Source: Anomaloglossus baeobatrachus (Eukaryota > Chordata > Amphibia > Anura > Aromobatidae). From it: 64,000 nucleotides of DNA. Shown piece by piece: positions 12,295-23,579 of the stretch. The stretch's first letter is position 1, and every line of letters begins with the position of its first letter. The notes beneath the pieces were generated by a model, which searched no databases, was not told the DNA's origin, and saw only the letters and a program-made list of their open reading frames with translations. The position numbers and the translations under genes were made by a program. The DNA lies in the NCBI RefSeq assembly GCF_048569485.1, contig NC_134354.1, positions 454,332,807 through 454,396,806 of the forward strand. Reading direction: 5' to 3'.

Positions 12295-13345
12295 TACACT
12301 GGGTTGGGGCTATGATGGGGACAGCTACACCAGAAATGGGCAATGATGGGGACATTTATACCAGGATGGGGCATTGATGAGGACATACAGTTGATACCAA
12401 GATGGGGCTATGATGGGGACATCTATATCACGATGAGGGCTATGATGGAAATAGCTATAACAGGATGGGGCAATGATGAGGACATATATACAAGGATCGG
12501 GCTATGATGGGGATATCTATAACAGGTTGGGGCTATGATGGGGATATCTATAACAGGTTGGGGCTATGATTGGGATATCTATAACAGGTTGGGGCTATGA
12601 TTGGGATATCTATAACAGGTTGGGGCTATGATTGGGATATCTATAACAGGTTGGGGCTATGATGGGGATATCTATAACAGGTTGGGGCTATGATGGGGAT
12701 ATCTATAACAGGTTGGGGCTATGATGGGGATATCTATAACAGGATGGGGCTATGATTGGGATATCTATAACAGGTTGGGGCTATGATGGGGATATCTATA
12801 ACAGGTTGGGGCTATGATGGGGATATCTATAACAGGTTGGGGCTATGATGGGGATATCTATAACAGGATGGGGCTATGATTGGGATATCTATAACAGGTT
12901 GGGGCTATGATTGGGATATCTATAACAGGTTGGGGCTATGATTGGGATATCTATAACAGGTTGGGGCTATCATGGGGATATCTATAACAGGTTGGGGCTA
13001 TGATTGGGATATCTATAACAGGTTGGGGCTATGATTGGGGTATCTATAACAGGTTGGGGCTATGATTGGGATATCTATAACAGGTTGGGGCTATGATTGG
13101 GATATCTATAACAGGTTGGGGCTATCATGGGGATATCTATAACAGGTTGGGGCTATGATTGGGATATCTATAACAGGTTGGGGCTATGATTGGGATATCT
13201 ATAACAGGTTGGGGCTATGATTGGGATATCTATAACAGGTTGGGGCTATGATTGGGATATCTATAACAGGTTGGGGCTATGATTGGGATATCTATAACAG
13301 GATGGGGCTATGATGGGGATATCTATAACAGGATGGGGCTGTTTT
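12295..13345 (+). repeat. 31-bp tandem array, about 34 copies
   Basis: Unit ggggctatgattgggatatc followed by tataacaggtt, 31 bp. Most copies differ only at the gattggg/gatgggg and aggttg/aggatg positions. Low divergence suggests recent expansion or ongoing homogenisation. Confidence 0.9.
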
Positions 13346-13458
13346 CAACTTTGAATTATATAAAATCTGATGACCTGAGTGCTATATGTGTTGCTCTGAA
13401 ACTTACAAAGTATGAGCCAAGTTAGACAAATTATCAGAATGGAACAAAAATCACATTG

Positions 13459-14030
13459 AGGCCCCCTTCACACATCTGTGTCTCCGGTACGCGTTTGGTC
13501 CGTTTCCTCACGTGCCGGAGACATCAATGGGTGTACGCTCACGTGTGTGTTTTGCCATGGACCATGTGGAGCATACGTGTGCCCGTGTGCTCCACATGTA
13601 GACATTTCCGTTTTTCTCTGGCATCACAGGTGTCACACGGACCGCACGGATGTGATCTGTGTGACACGCACCGGAGAAAACACGTGCCTGTGAAATAAAA
13701 AGAATTTCTGCACTCCTCTTCTCCAGCTCTGCTGTCTCTGCCGCTGCTGTCACTTGCTTTCGACCCCCGCTCATTTTGCTCATGAATATTCACTCCACTG
13801 CGGGCGGAAGCAGCAACAGCGGGGAGTCGGCAGGACCGGAGACCGAAGATCAGCGCCACGGACAGCGACGCCAGGGACAGGTGAGTAGAATGTTCCCATT
13901 CTCCGTGTGTTATCACGAATAACACACGGAGAACACACGTGTACCATAAACACGGAACACAGAGGGCAATCCGCACCTTTGACACATCCGTGAAAAATGT
14001 GCGTAATTTTCAGACGTGTGAAGGTGGCCT
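13459..14030. mobile_element. MITE with aggccNccttcacac ends
   Basis: Inverted ends aggcccccttcacacatctg and cagacgtgtgaaggtggcct enclose 572 bp of non-coding sequence. It directly abuts the next MITE. Confidence 0.75.
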
Positions 14031-14031
14031 A

Positions 14032-14918
14032 AGGCTGTGTGCACACGTGTGCTTTTTTCATGCTTTTACGCTGCGTTTTGCACCGCAGCGTGAAAGCATG
14101 CGTCCTGCGTCCCCTGCACAATCTATGAAGATGGTGCATAATCCATGTGCACGTTGCGTTTTAGAGCGCAGTGATTTGCATGCTGAAATATTTTGCCAAA
14201 ACGCTGCGTTCTAAAAAGCAACATGTCACTTCTTTTGTGCATTTTGGATGCTTTTCCCTCTGTCTGTGGCAGAGCAAGCATCAAGAACGCATGAATTCTG
14301 CATGTACAATGCGTCTTAGAACGCAGCTTTTCGGCTGCGCTCTGAAACGCACATGCAGTAACTTAGGCTACTTTCACACCTCCGGTTTTTGCTCTGCAGC
14401 ACAATCTGGCGCTCTGCAGAAAAACCGCAACCGTTTTTTTTGCCGCCGGTTGCGGGTTTTTTTGCATAGACTTACATTACTGCCGTATTGTGCCGCATGG
14501 ACTTACGTTTGGTCCGGTTTTTGCCGCATGTGGCAGATTTAGCCAATGCCGCGGCCGGATGGAACGTTGCCTGCAACTTTTTTTGCTCCAGCAAAAAAAA
14601 AAAAAAAAAGCATTGCGCCGCATCCGGCCGCTGCGGCGCAGTTTTCAATGCATGCCTATGGACGCCGGATGTGGCGTGATGCGGAAAAAACGCATCCGAC
14701 CGCCGCATGCGGTTTCTTCCACTGCGCATGCTCAGTAGCGTGCCGCAACCGGAAAAAAACGGACCGGCCTCATGTAAAAACTTATGAAAAGCATGCGGTG
14801 TTTTCGCCGCATCCGTTGCATAGGTTTCACAGCCAGATTGACCCGCATGGCTCAAACCGGATGTGTGAAAGTAGCCTTAAACGCTACGGAATAGAACGCA
14901 GACGTGCGCACATAGCCT
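14032..14918. mobile_element. MITE with aggctNtgtgcNcacgt ends, carrying a nested MITE
   Basis: Inverted ends aggctgtgtgcacacgtg and gacgtgcgcacatagcct. A second MITE (14365-14877) sits inside. Without it the host element is about 370 bp and rich in the palindrome-like text gcgttttagagcgcag and acgcagcgtgaaag. Confidence 0.75.
14365..14877. mobile_element. Nested MITE with aggctactttcacac ends
   Basis: Ends aggctactttcacacctccg and cggatgtgtgaaagtagcct are near-perfect inverted repeats, longer and better matched than those of the surrounding element. This agrees with a younger insertion. An A-run lies at 14590-14608. Confidence 0.85.
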
Positions 14919-15049
14919 AATTGTTCAAAAACATGCCAAATGCTTTTAAAGTTCTTCAGGTTACATTGCCCTGTTGACACTTTGCGATCAATAATGGGGT
15001 TTTGCGTTGCAGTTTGGGCACGCGGTCTCTGAAAGGTTCCATATCACTG
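14919..15049 (-). mobile_element. hAT-type terminal remnant
   Basis: On the minus strand the sequence begins cagtgatatggaacctttca and continues with gagaccgcgtgcccaaactg, the start of a hAT family widespread in vertebrates (from memory). It is only about 130 bp and has no coding remnant. Confidence 0.5.
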
Positions 15050-15596
15050 CCCTAGAGTAACTGTGGCGTTTATACCAGAGCATGGACTGACCTGTGGCAG
15101 CAGTTTAAAGGGACGGTCTATGACTATCAATATCAGGTCGGCGGGGGCAGATGTCTGCTTTTGCTATGGCCCGATGTCCGCTACAGGCGGAGCAGAATAA
15201 TACAGCGCCGCGCATTGCTTAGTGGCCGCTACTCAGTACTGCAGGTGCTGCTGGAGCAGAGCTCAGATGATCATTGGGGGCTGCCAGGGTCAGAGCCCCA
15301 TCACCCCAATGACCTAGGTCTTCAGCTAGACCTACAGCCATATTTATTACAGGGCCGGTCTGCACCATAGCGTCTCCATGCTGACAGGACATTCTGTGCG
15401 GCAGAGGACAGGCTGCCACCGGTCACGGTAATGCGTAGCCCGGCATAGTCAGCAAGGCGCAGGCTTACAGTGAGGCGGCTTCTATCAGTCCTGCGGCGCC
15501 TTCCGTTACCCTGACAACACCGCTGTATAGCTCCGCCAGCAAATGTGCCTGTGCCCTCTGCTGGCAGGAAAAGACACCTGCAATGTCGCATACTAA
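15050..15596. other. Low-repeat intergenic stretch
   Basis: No tandem array, transposon terminus or recognisable coding exon was seen. The text tttaaagggacggtc near 15105 resembles a T2/Kolobok-type start, but no partner end was found. The G+C content is higher than in the surroundings. Confidence 0.3.
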
Positions 15597-15832
15597 TGAC
15601 GTCAGAGGGACTTTGCGATAGAACATTATTCCTGTCTTTCGGAAAGGAGCCATTTTGGATGTGATACTTGTGCTAACTAAACAGAAGAATGGCTTCGGAA
15701 ATATGGCTGCTGCAATGTCTACGGCTGTAACAGAACGAAGCCGTGTCTGAAGTAATTGCCTAGAGCGAGTTGTGTCACAGGACGCTGCGGAGCCGCATTG
15801 TACGGGGCTGTGTGCGGCTCCTGACTGGACAG
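15597..15832 (+). promoter_or_regulatory. GEMIN4: Candidate GEMIN4 promoter and 5' untranslated exon
   Basis: A perfect cAMP-response palindrome tgacgtca lies at 15597-15604. YY1-like texts follow: gccattttggatg at about 15648 and aaatatggctgctgc at about 15697. A possible splice donor, ggacag|gtatgg, has its GT at 15833-15834. It is the only low-repeat, GC-richer island upstream of the start-codon exon at 23691, which has a good splice acceptor and so implies an upstream exon. Assignment to GEMIN4 is inference. Confidence 0.3.
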
Positions 15833-15861
15833 GTATGGAGTCCTGCAAAGTGTTCTTGGGA

Positions 15862-18800
15862 TACATGTGTCTATGTATGACTACAGCATGTGTACATGGA
15901 TCTATGTATGGCTACAGCATGTGTACATGGATCTCTGTATGACTACAGCATGTGTACATGGATCTATGTATGGCTACAGCATGTGTACATGGATCTCTGT
16001 ATGACTACAGCATGTGTACATGGATCTCTGTATGACTACAGCATGTGTACATGGATCTCTGTATGACTACAGCATGTGTACATGGATCTCTGTATGGCTA
16101 CAGCATGTGTACATGGATCTCTGTATGACTACAGCATGTGTACATGGATCTCTGTATGACTACAGCATGTGTACATGGATCTATGTATGGCTACAGCATG
16201 TGTACATGGATCTCTGTATGACTACAGCATGTGTACATGGATCTCTGTATGACTACAGCATGTGTACATGGATCTCTGTATGACTACAGCATGTGTACAT
16301 GGATCTCTGTATGGCTACAGCATGTGTACATGGATCTCTGTATGACTACAGCATGTGTACATGGATCTCTGTATGACTACAGCATGTGTACATGGATCTC
16401 TGTATGACTACAGCATGTGTACATGGATCTCTGTATGACTACAGCATGTGTACATGGATCTCTGTATGACTACAGCATGTGTACATGGATCTCTGTATGA
16501 CTACAGCATGTGTACATGGATCTCTGTATGACTACAGCATGTGTACATGGATCTCTGTATGACTACAGCATGTGTACATGGATCTCTGTATGACTACAGC
16601 ATGTGTACATGGATCTCTGTATGGCTACAGCATGTGTACATGGATCTCTGTATGGCTACAGCATGTGTACATGGATCTCTGTATGGCTACAGCATGTGTA
16701 CATGGATCTCTGTATGGCTACAGCATGTGTACATGGATCTCTGTATGACTACAGCATGTGTACATGGATCTGTGTATGACTACAGCATGTGTACATGGAT
16801 CTCTGTATGGCTACAGCATGTGTACATGGATCTCTGTATGGCTACAGCATGTGTACATGGATCTCTGTATGGCTACAGCATGTGTACATGGATCTCTGTA
16901 TGACTACAGCATGTGAACATGGATCTATGTATGACTACAGCATGTGAACATGGATCTATGTATGACTACAGCATGTGTACATGGATCTCTGTATGACTAC
17001 AGCATGTGAACATGGATCTCTGTATGGCTACAGCATGTGTACATGGATCTCTGTATGACTACAGCATGTGTACATGGATCTCTGTATGACTACAGCATGT
17101 GTACATGGATCTCTGTATGACTACAGCATGTGTACATGGATCTCTGTATGACTACAGCATGTGTACATGGATCTCTGTATGACTACAGCATGTGTACATG
17201 GATCTCTGTATGGCTACAGCATGTGTACATGGATCTCTGTATGGCTACAGCATGTGTACATGGATCTCTGTATGACTACAGCATGTGTACATGGATCTCT
17301 GTATGACTACAGCATGTGTACATGGATCTATGTATGGCTACAGCATGTGTACATGGATCTCTGTATGACTACAGCATGTGTACATGGATCTCTGTATGAC
17401 TACAGCATGTGTACATGGATCTCTGTATGACTACAGCATGTGTACATGGATCTCTGTATGGCTACAGCATGTGTACATGGATCTCTGTATGACTACAGCA
17501 TGTGTACATGGATCTCTGTATGACTACAGCATGTGTACATGGATCTCTGTATGACTACAGCATGTGTACATGGATCTCTGTATGACTACAGCATGTGTAC
17601 ATGGATCTCTGTATGACTACAGCATGTGTACATGGATCTCTGTATGACTACAGCATGTGTACATGGATCTCTGTATGACTACAGCATGTGTACATGGATC
17701 TCTGTATGACTACAGCATGTGTACATGGATCTCTGTATGGCTACAGCATGTGTACATGGATCTCTGTATGGCTACAGCATGTGTACATGGATCTCTGTAT
17801 GGCTACAGCATGTGTACATGGATCTCTGTATGACTACAGCATGTGTACATGGATCTGTGTATGACTACAGCATGTGTACATGGATCTCTGTATGGCTACA
17901 GCATGTGTACATGGATCTCTGTATGGCTACAGCATGTGTACATGGATCTCTGTATGGCTACAGCATGTGTACATGGATCTCTGTATGACTACAGCATGTG
18001 AACATGGATCTATGTATGACTACAGCATGTGAACATGGATCTATGTATGACTACAGCATGTGTACATGGATCTCTGTATGACTACAGCATGTGAACATGG
18101 ATCTCTGTATGGCTACAGCATGTGTACATGGATCTCTGTATGACTACAGCATGTGTACATGGATCTCTGTATGACTACAGCATGTGTACATGGATCTCTG
18201 TATGACTACAGCATGTGTACATGGATCTCTGTATGACTACAGCATGTGTACATGGATCTCTGTATGACTACAGCATGTGTACATGGATCTCTGTATGGCT
18301 ACAGCATGTGTACATGGATCTCTGTATGGCTACAGCATGTGTACATGGATCTCTGTATGACTACAGCATGTGTACATGGATCTCTGTATGACTACAGCAT
18401 GTGTACATGGATCTCTGTATGGCTACAGCATGTGAACATGGATCTATGTATGACTACAGCATGTGTACATGGATCTCTGTATGACTACAGCATGTGTACA
18501 TGGATCTCTGTATGGCTACAGCATGTGTAGATGGATCTCTGTATGGCTACAGCATGTGTAGATGGATCTCTGTATGGCTACAGCATGTGTACATGGATCT
18601 CTGTATGGCTACAGCATGTGTACATGGATCTCTGTATGGCTACAGCATGTGTACATGGATCTCTGTATGGCTACAGCATGTGTACATGGATCTCTGTATG
18701 GCTACAGCAGGTGTACATGGATCTCTGTATGGCTACAGCAGGTGTACATGGATCTCTGTATGGCTACAGCAGGTGTACATGGATCTCTGTATGACTACAG

Positions 18801-19735
18801 CATGTGTACATGGATCTCTGTATGGCTACAGCATGTGTACATGGATCTCTGTATGGCTACAGCATGTGTACATGGATCTCTGTATGGCTACAGCATGTGT
18901 ACATGGATCTCTGTATGACTACAGCATGTGTACATGGATCTGTGTATGACTACAGCATGTGTACATGGATCTCTGTATGGCTACAGCATGTGTACATGGA
19001 TCTCTGTATGGCTACAGCATGTGTACATGAATCTCTGTATGGCTACAGCATGTGTACATGAATCTCTGTATGGCTACAGCATGTGTACATGGATCTCTGT
19101 ATGGCTACAGCATGTGTACATGGATCTCTGTATGGCTACAGCATGTGTACATGGATCTCTGTATGGCTACAGCATGTGTACATGGATCTCTGTATGGCTA
19201 CAGCATGTGTAGATGGATCTCTGTATGGCTACAGCATGTGTACATGAATCTCTGTATGGCTACAGCATGTGTACATGAATCTCTGTATGGCTACAGCATG
19301 TGTACATGGATCTCTGTATGGCTACAGCATGTGTACATGGATCTCTGTATGGCTACAGCATGTGTACATGGATCTCTGTATGGCTACAGCATGTGTACAT
19401 GGATCTCTGTATGGCTACAGCATGTGTACATGGATCTCTGTATGGCTACAGCATGTGTACATGGATCTCTGTATGACTACAGCATGTGAACATGGATCTC
19501 TGTATGACTACAGCATGTGAACATGGATCTCTGTATGACTACAGCATGTGAACATGGATCTATGTATGACTTCAGCATGTGAACATGGATTTATGTGTGG
19601 CTACAGTTAGTGTACATGGATCTATGTATGACTACAGCATTTGTACATGGATCTATGTATGGCTTCAGCATGTGAACATGGATCTATGTATGGCTACAGC
19701 ATGTGTACGTGGATCTCTGTATGGCTGTACATGTT
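15862..19735 (+). repeat. 31-bp minisatellite, about 125 copies, with higher-order structure
   Basis: Unit gtgtacatggatctctgtat followed by gactacagcat, 31 bp. The main variants are gActac/gGctac, ctCtg/ctAtg, gtgTac/gtgAac and, late in the array, catgAatc, gtaGatgg and cagGtgt. Variant units recur at a spacing of 1085 bp, which is 35 units. The array ends in degenerate units after about 19560. If the 15.8-kb exon is real, the array lies in GEMIN4 intron 1. Open frames reading MYMDLCMTTACVHGSLYDYS are by-products: 31 is not a multiple of 3, so the three frames are read in turn. Confidence 0.95.
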
Positions 19736-20045
19736 CTGGGTGTTGTCTGGGTGTGGCGGGGGGTAAGAGCGGTGTTGTATGTGTGTTGCGTTGTTTGTGG
19801 AGCGCTGTGTGTCTGTAGCGTTGTGTGAGTTGCGTGGTTTGTGTGGGTGTGGTGTGTTTTGGGGGGAGGTATGTTTTGTGCAATGTGTGTGTTGTGCGGT
19901 ATGTGCGTATATTTATGTATGCCGCGGTGTTTGTGTGTTGTGTGTGTGCGGCGTTGTCTGTCTGTGTGTGTGGGTGTCTGTGTAGGGCGGTGTTTGTGGT
20001 TCCCAGTGTGTGTGTGGTGTGTTGTGTGTGTGTGTTGGGGGGAGG
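19736..20045 (+). repeat. GT-rich low-complexity stretch
   Basis: About 300 bp dominated by tgtgtg, gtgtttgtg and ggggg runs on the plus strand, joining the 31-bp and 33-bp arrays. No exon or transposon end was seen. Confidence 0.6.
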
Positions 20046-21336
20046 TGTGCACCTCCCATCGTGCTCCATCCCCCATGCTGCGCACCCCCCATCGTGCTCC
20101 ATCCCCCATGCTGCCCAACCCCCATCGTGCTCCATCCCCCATGGTGCGCACTCCCCATCGTGCTCCATCCCCCATGCTGCGCACTCCCCATCGTGCTCCA
20201 TCCCCCATGCTGCGCACTCCCCATCGTGCTCCATCCCCCATGCTGCGCACTCCCCATCGTGCTCCATCCCCCATGCTGCGCACTCCCCATCGTGCTCCAT
20301 CCCCCATGCTGCGCACTCCCCATCGTGCTCCATCCCCCATGCTGCGCACTCCCCATCGTGCTCCATCCCCCATGCTGCGCACTCCCCATCGTGCTCCATC
20401 CCCCATGCTGCGCACTCCCCATCGTGCTCCATCCCCCATGCTGCGCACTCCCCATCGTGCTCCATCCCCCATGCTGCGCACTCCCCATCGTGCTCCATCC
20501 CCCATGCTGCGCACTCCCCATCGTGCTCCATCCCCCATGCTGCGCACTCCCCATCGTGCTCCATCCCCCATGCTGCGCACTCCCCATCGTGCTCCATCCC
20601 CCATGCTGCGCACTCCCCATCGTGCTCCATCCCCCATGCTGCGCACTCCCCATCGTGCTCCATCCCCCATGCTGCGCACTCCCCATCGTGCTCCATCCCC
20701 CATGCTGCGCACTCCCCATCGTGCTCCATCCCCCATGCTGCGCACTCCCCATCGTGCTCCATCCCCCATGCTGCGCACTCCCCATCGTGCTCCATCCCCC
20801 ATGCTGCGCACTCCCCATCGTGCTCCATCCCCCATGCTGCGCACTCCCCATCGTGCTCCATCCCCCATGCTGCGCACTCCCCATCGTGCTCCATCCCCCA
20901 TGCTGCGCACTCCCCATCGTGCTCCATCCCCCATGCTGCGCACTCCCCATCGTGCTCCATCCCCCATGCTGCGCACTCCCCATCGTGCTCCATCCCCCAT
21001 GCTGCGCACTCCCCATCGTGCTCCATCCCCCATGCTGCGCACTCCCCATCGTGCTCCATCCCCCATGCTGCGCACCCCCCATCGTGCTCCATCCCCCATG
21101 CTGCGCACCCCCCATTGTGCTCCATCCCCCATGCTGCTCACCCCCCATCGTGCTCCATCCCCCATGCTGCGCACCCCCCATCGTGCTCCATCCCCCATGC
21201 TGCGCACCCCTCATCGTGCTCCATCCCCCATGCTGCGCACTCCCCATCGTGCTCCATCCCCCATGCTGCTCACTCCCCATCGTGCTCCATCCCCCATGCT
21301 GCGCACTCCCCATCGTGCTACATCCCCCATGCTATA
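20046..21336 (+). repeat. 33-bp minisatellite, about 39 copies
   Basis: Unit catcgtgctccatcccccat followed by gctgcgcactccc, 33 bp. Copies from about 20150 to 21060 are almost identical. Both edges carry variants such as caccccc and ctgctcac. Because 33 is divisible by three and the unit lacks stops, several frames stay open for about 500 codons on both strands. That is an arithmetic effect, not evidence of a protein. Confidence 0.95.
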
Positions 21337-21955
21337 ATAGTTCTCCTATTATACTCAGAGAGGAGTATAATAGGAGGACTATAATAGGAGGAGTAGTCCT
21401 GGGGGGAGAGGAGTATAATGCCGGCTCCCTGCACATGTGTACCGGGAGCCGGTGTACGCTGGTAACTATCATACACATCGGGTAACTAAGGGACCTTAGT
21501 TACCCGATGTGTATAATGGTTACGAGCGTTCACCGGCTCCGTCACGATCCCAGCATCGCAAGGGTATGTCTGGCGCTGCTGGGATCGTGACGGAGCCAGT
21601 GTACACTGGTAACTATGATACACATCGGGTAACCAAGGGACCTTAGTTACCCGATGTGTATAATGGTTACCAGCGTACACCGGCTCCGTCACGATCCCAG
21701 CAGCGCAAGGTTATGTCTGGCGATGCATGCGGAGGGCCGAGGCGAGCGGGCAATCCATGCGGAGGGCGGGGCCAGGCCGAGGCGAGCGACCAATCCGTGG
21801 GGGGGCGGAGACGAGCGGCCAATCCGTGCGAGGGGGCAGGACCATGGCGAGCCCAGCTGCCAATCAGCTTTGTGTCACCGTAAGGACACAATTTTGGAGC
21901 AAGACAGACAGACAGACAGACAGACAGAATAAGGCAATTATATATATAGATATAT
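21337..21955 (-). mobile_element. Hairpin-rich repeat with Helitron-like AT end
   Basis: From 21450 to 21680 there are two copies of a hairpin around tacacatcgggtaac with its complement gttacccgatgtgta, separated by ggctccgtcacgatcccagc. A GC-rich imperfect tandem follows at 21720-21860 (gaggcgagcggccaatcc). The right end has a gacagacagaca run and aattatatatatagat. On the minus strand the right end reads tctatatatataattgcc, the kind of 5' end seen in vertebrate Helitron-like repeats. The class is uncertain. Confidence 0.4.
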
Positions 21956-21959
21956 AAAA

Positions 21960-23577
21960 GCATTTGTATGTTTCCAAGCATGTATGTGGCTCCCTTGACC
22001 TTTTAAACCTTTTCCCACATTTCAGGCTTCAAACATAAAGATAAAAATTTTAATGTTATGGTGAAGAATCAACAAGTGGGACACAATTATGAAGTTGAAT
22101 GAAATTTATTGCTTATTTTAAACTTTTATAAAAAATAAATAACTGAAAATTGGGGCGTGCAATATTATTTGTCCCCTTTACTTTCAGTGCAGCAAACTCA
22201 CTCCAGAAGTTCATTGAGGATCTCTGAATAATCCAATGTTGTCCTAAATGACTGATGATAAATATAATCCACCTGTGTGTAATATAGTCTCCGTATAAAT
22301 GCACCTGCTCTGTGATAATCTCAGTGTTCTGTTTAAAGCACAGAGCGCATCATGAAGATCAAGGAACACAAGAGGCAGGTCCGTGATACTGTTGTGGAGA
22401 AGTTTAAAGCCAGATTTGGTTACAAAAATTTCCACAACTTTAAACATCCCAAGAAGCACTGTGCAAGCGATCATATTGAAATGGAAGGAGTATCCTACCA
22501 CTGCAAAACTACCAAGACCAGGCCAGCCGTCAAAAATTTCATGTCAAACAAGGAGAAGACTGATCAGAGATGCAGCCAAGAGGCTCATGATCACTCTGGA
22601 TGAACTGCAGAGATCTACAGCTGAGGTGGGAGAGTCTGTCCATAGGACAAAAATCAGTTGTACACTGCACAAATCTGGCCTTTATGGAAGAGTGGCAAGA
22701 AGAAAGCCATTTCTCAAAGATATCCATAAAAAGTGTTTAAAGTTTGCCACAAGCCACCTGGGAGACACCAAACATGTGGAAGAAGGTGCTCTGGTCAGAT
22801 GAAACCAAAATGGAACTTTTTGGGCACAATGCCAAACAATATGTTTGGCGTAAAAGCAACACAGCTCATCACCCTAAACACACCATCCCCACTGTTAAAC
22901 ATGGTGGTGGCAGCATCATGGTTTGGGCCTGCTTTTCTTCAGTAGAGACAGGGAAGATGGTTAAAATTGATGGGAAGATGGATGGAGACAAATACAGGAC
23001 CATTCTTGAAGAAAATCTGTTGGAGTCTGCAATAGACCTGAGACTGGGACGGAAATTTGTCTTCCAACAAGACAATGATCCCAAACAAAGCAAAATCTAC
23101 AATGGAATGGTTCACAAATAAACGTATCCAGGTGTTAGAATGGCCAAGTCAAAGTCCAGACCTGAATCCAATCGAGAATCTGTGGAGAGAGCTGAAAACT
23201 GCTGTTCACAAACGCTCTCCATCCAACCTCACTCAGCTCCGGCTGTTTGCAAAGGAAGAATGGGCAAGAATTTCAGTCTCTCGATGTGCAAAACTGATAG
23301 ACACTTACCCCAAGCGACTTGCAACTGTAATCGCAGCAAAAGGTGGTGCTACAAAGTATTAACTTAATGGGGATGAATAATATTGCACACTTTTCAGTTT
23401 ATTATTTTTTACGAAGGTTTAAAATAAGCAATAAATTTCGTTCAACTTCACACTTGTGTCCCACTTGTTGTTGATTCTTCACCATAACATTAAAATTTGT
23501 ATCTTTATGTTTGAAGCCTGAAATGTGGGAAAAGGTTTAAAAATTCAAAGGGGCCGAATACTTACCGTAAGGCACTG
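21960..23577 (+). mobile_element. Tc1/mariner element, near full length, inactive
   Basis: Long inverted ends contain ttcccacatttcaggcttca and its complement near 23510. The right terminus ggcactg is followed by TA. The left terminus is degraded. A Tc1 transposase remnant spans 22352-23362. It lies only about 110 bp upstream of the GEMIN4 start-codon exon. Same family as 44645-46263. Confidence 0.85.
22352..23362 (+). pseudogene. Tc1 transposase pseudogene
   Basis: It begins MKIKEHKRQVRDTVVEKF (helix-turn-helix). It then shows ISTTLNIPRSTVQAII, RRLIRDAAKRLMITLDELQ, the first catalytic Asp in VLWSDETKMELFG, GGGSIMVWACFSS, the second Asp in [11 protein letters not shown], and the Glu in [19 protein letters not shown]. 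This is the DDE triad of the Tc1 group. The frame changes at least three times (about 22430, about 22770 and about 23100), so no intact protein is made. About 335 residues in total, the usual Tc1 transposase length. Confidence 0.85.
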
Positions 23578-23579
23578 TA

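Noticed and set aside
14472-14920. Overlapping frames of about 120 codons on both strands
   Set aside because: They lie in nested MITEs and an A-run.
15465-15866. Minus-strand frame of 133 codons with an inner MAPFRKTGIMFYRKVPLTS
   Set aside because: No recognisable family, no supporting splice signals, and it overlaps the candidate promoter.
15862-19735. Several plus-strand frames reading MYMDLCMTTACVHGSLYDYS
   Set aside because: They come from the 31-bp minisatellite. The 31-bp period cycles all three frames and the repeat varies only by unit substitutions, so this is not coding.
15862-19735. CRISPR-like array
   Set aside because: The units are contiguous with no unique spacers, and the genome is vertebrate.
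19665-21485. Six overlapping frames of about 500 codons on both strands
   Set aside because: They are artefacts of the 33-bp stop-free unit. No frame is favoured.
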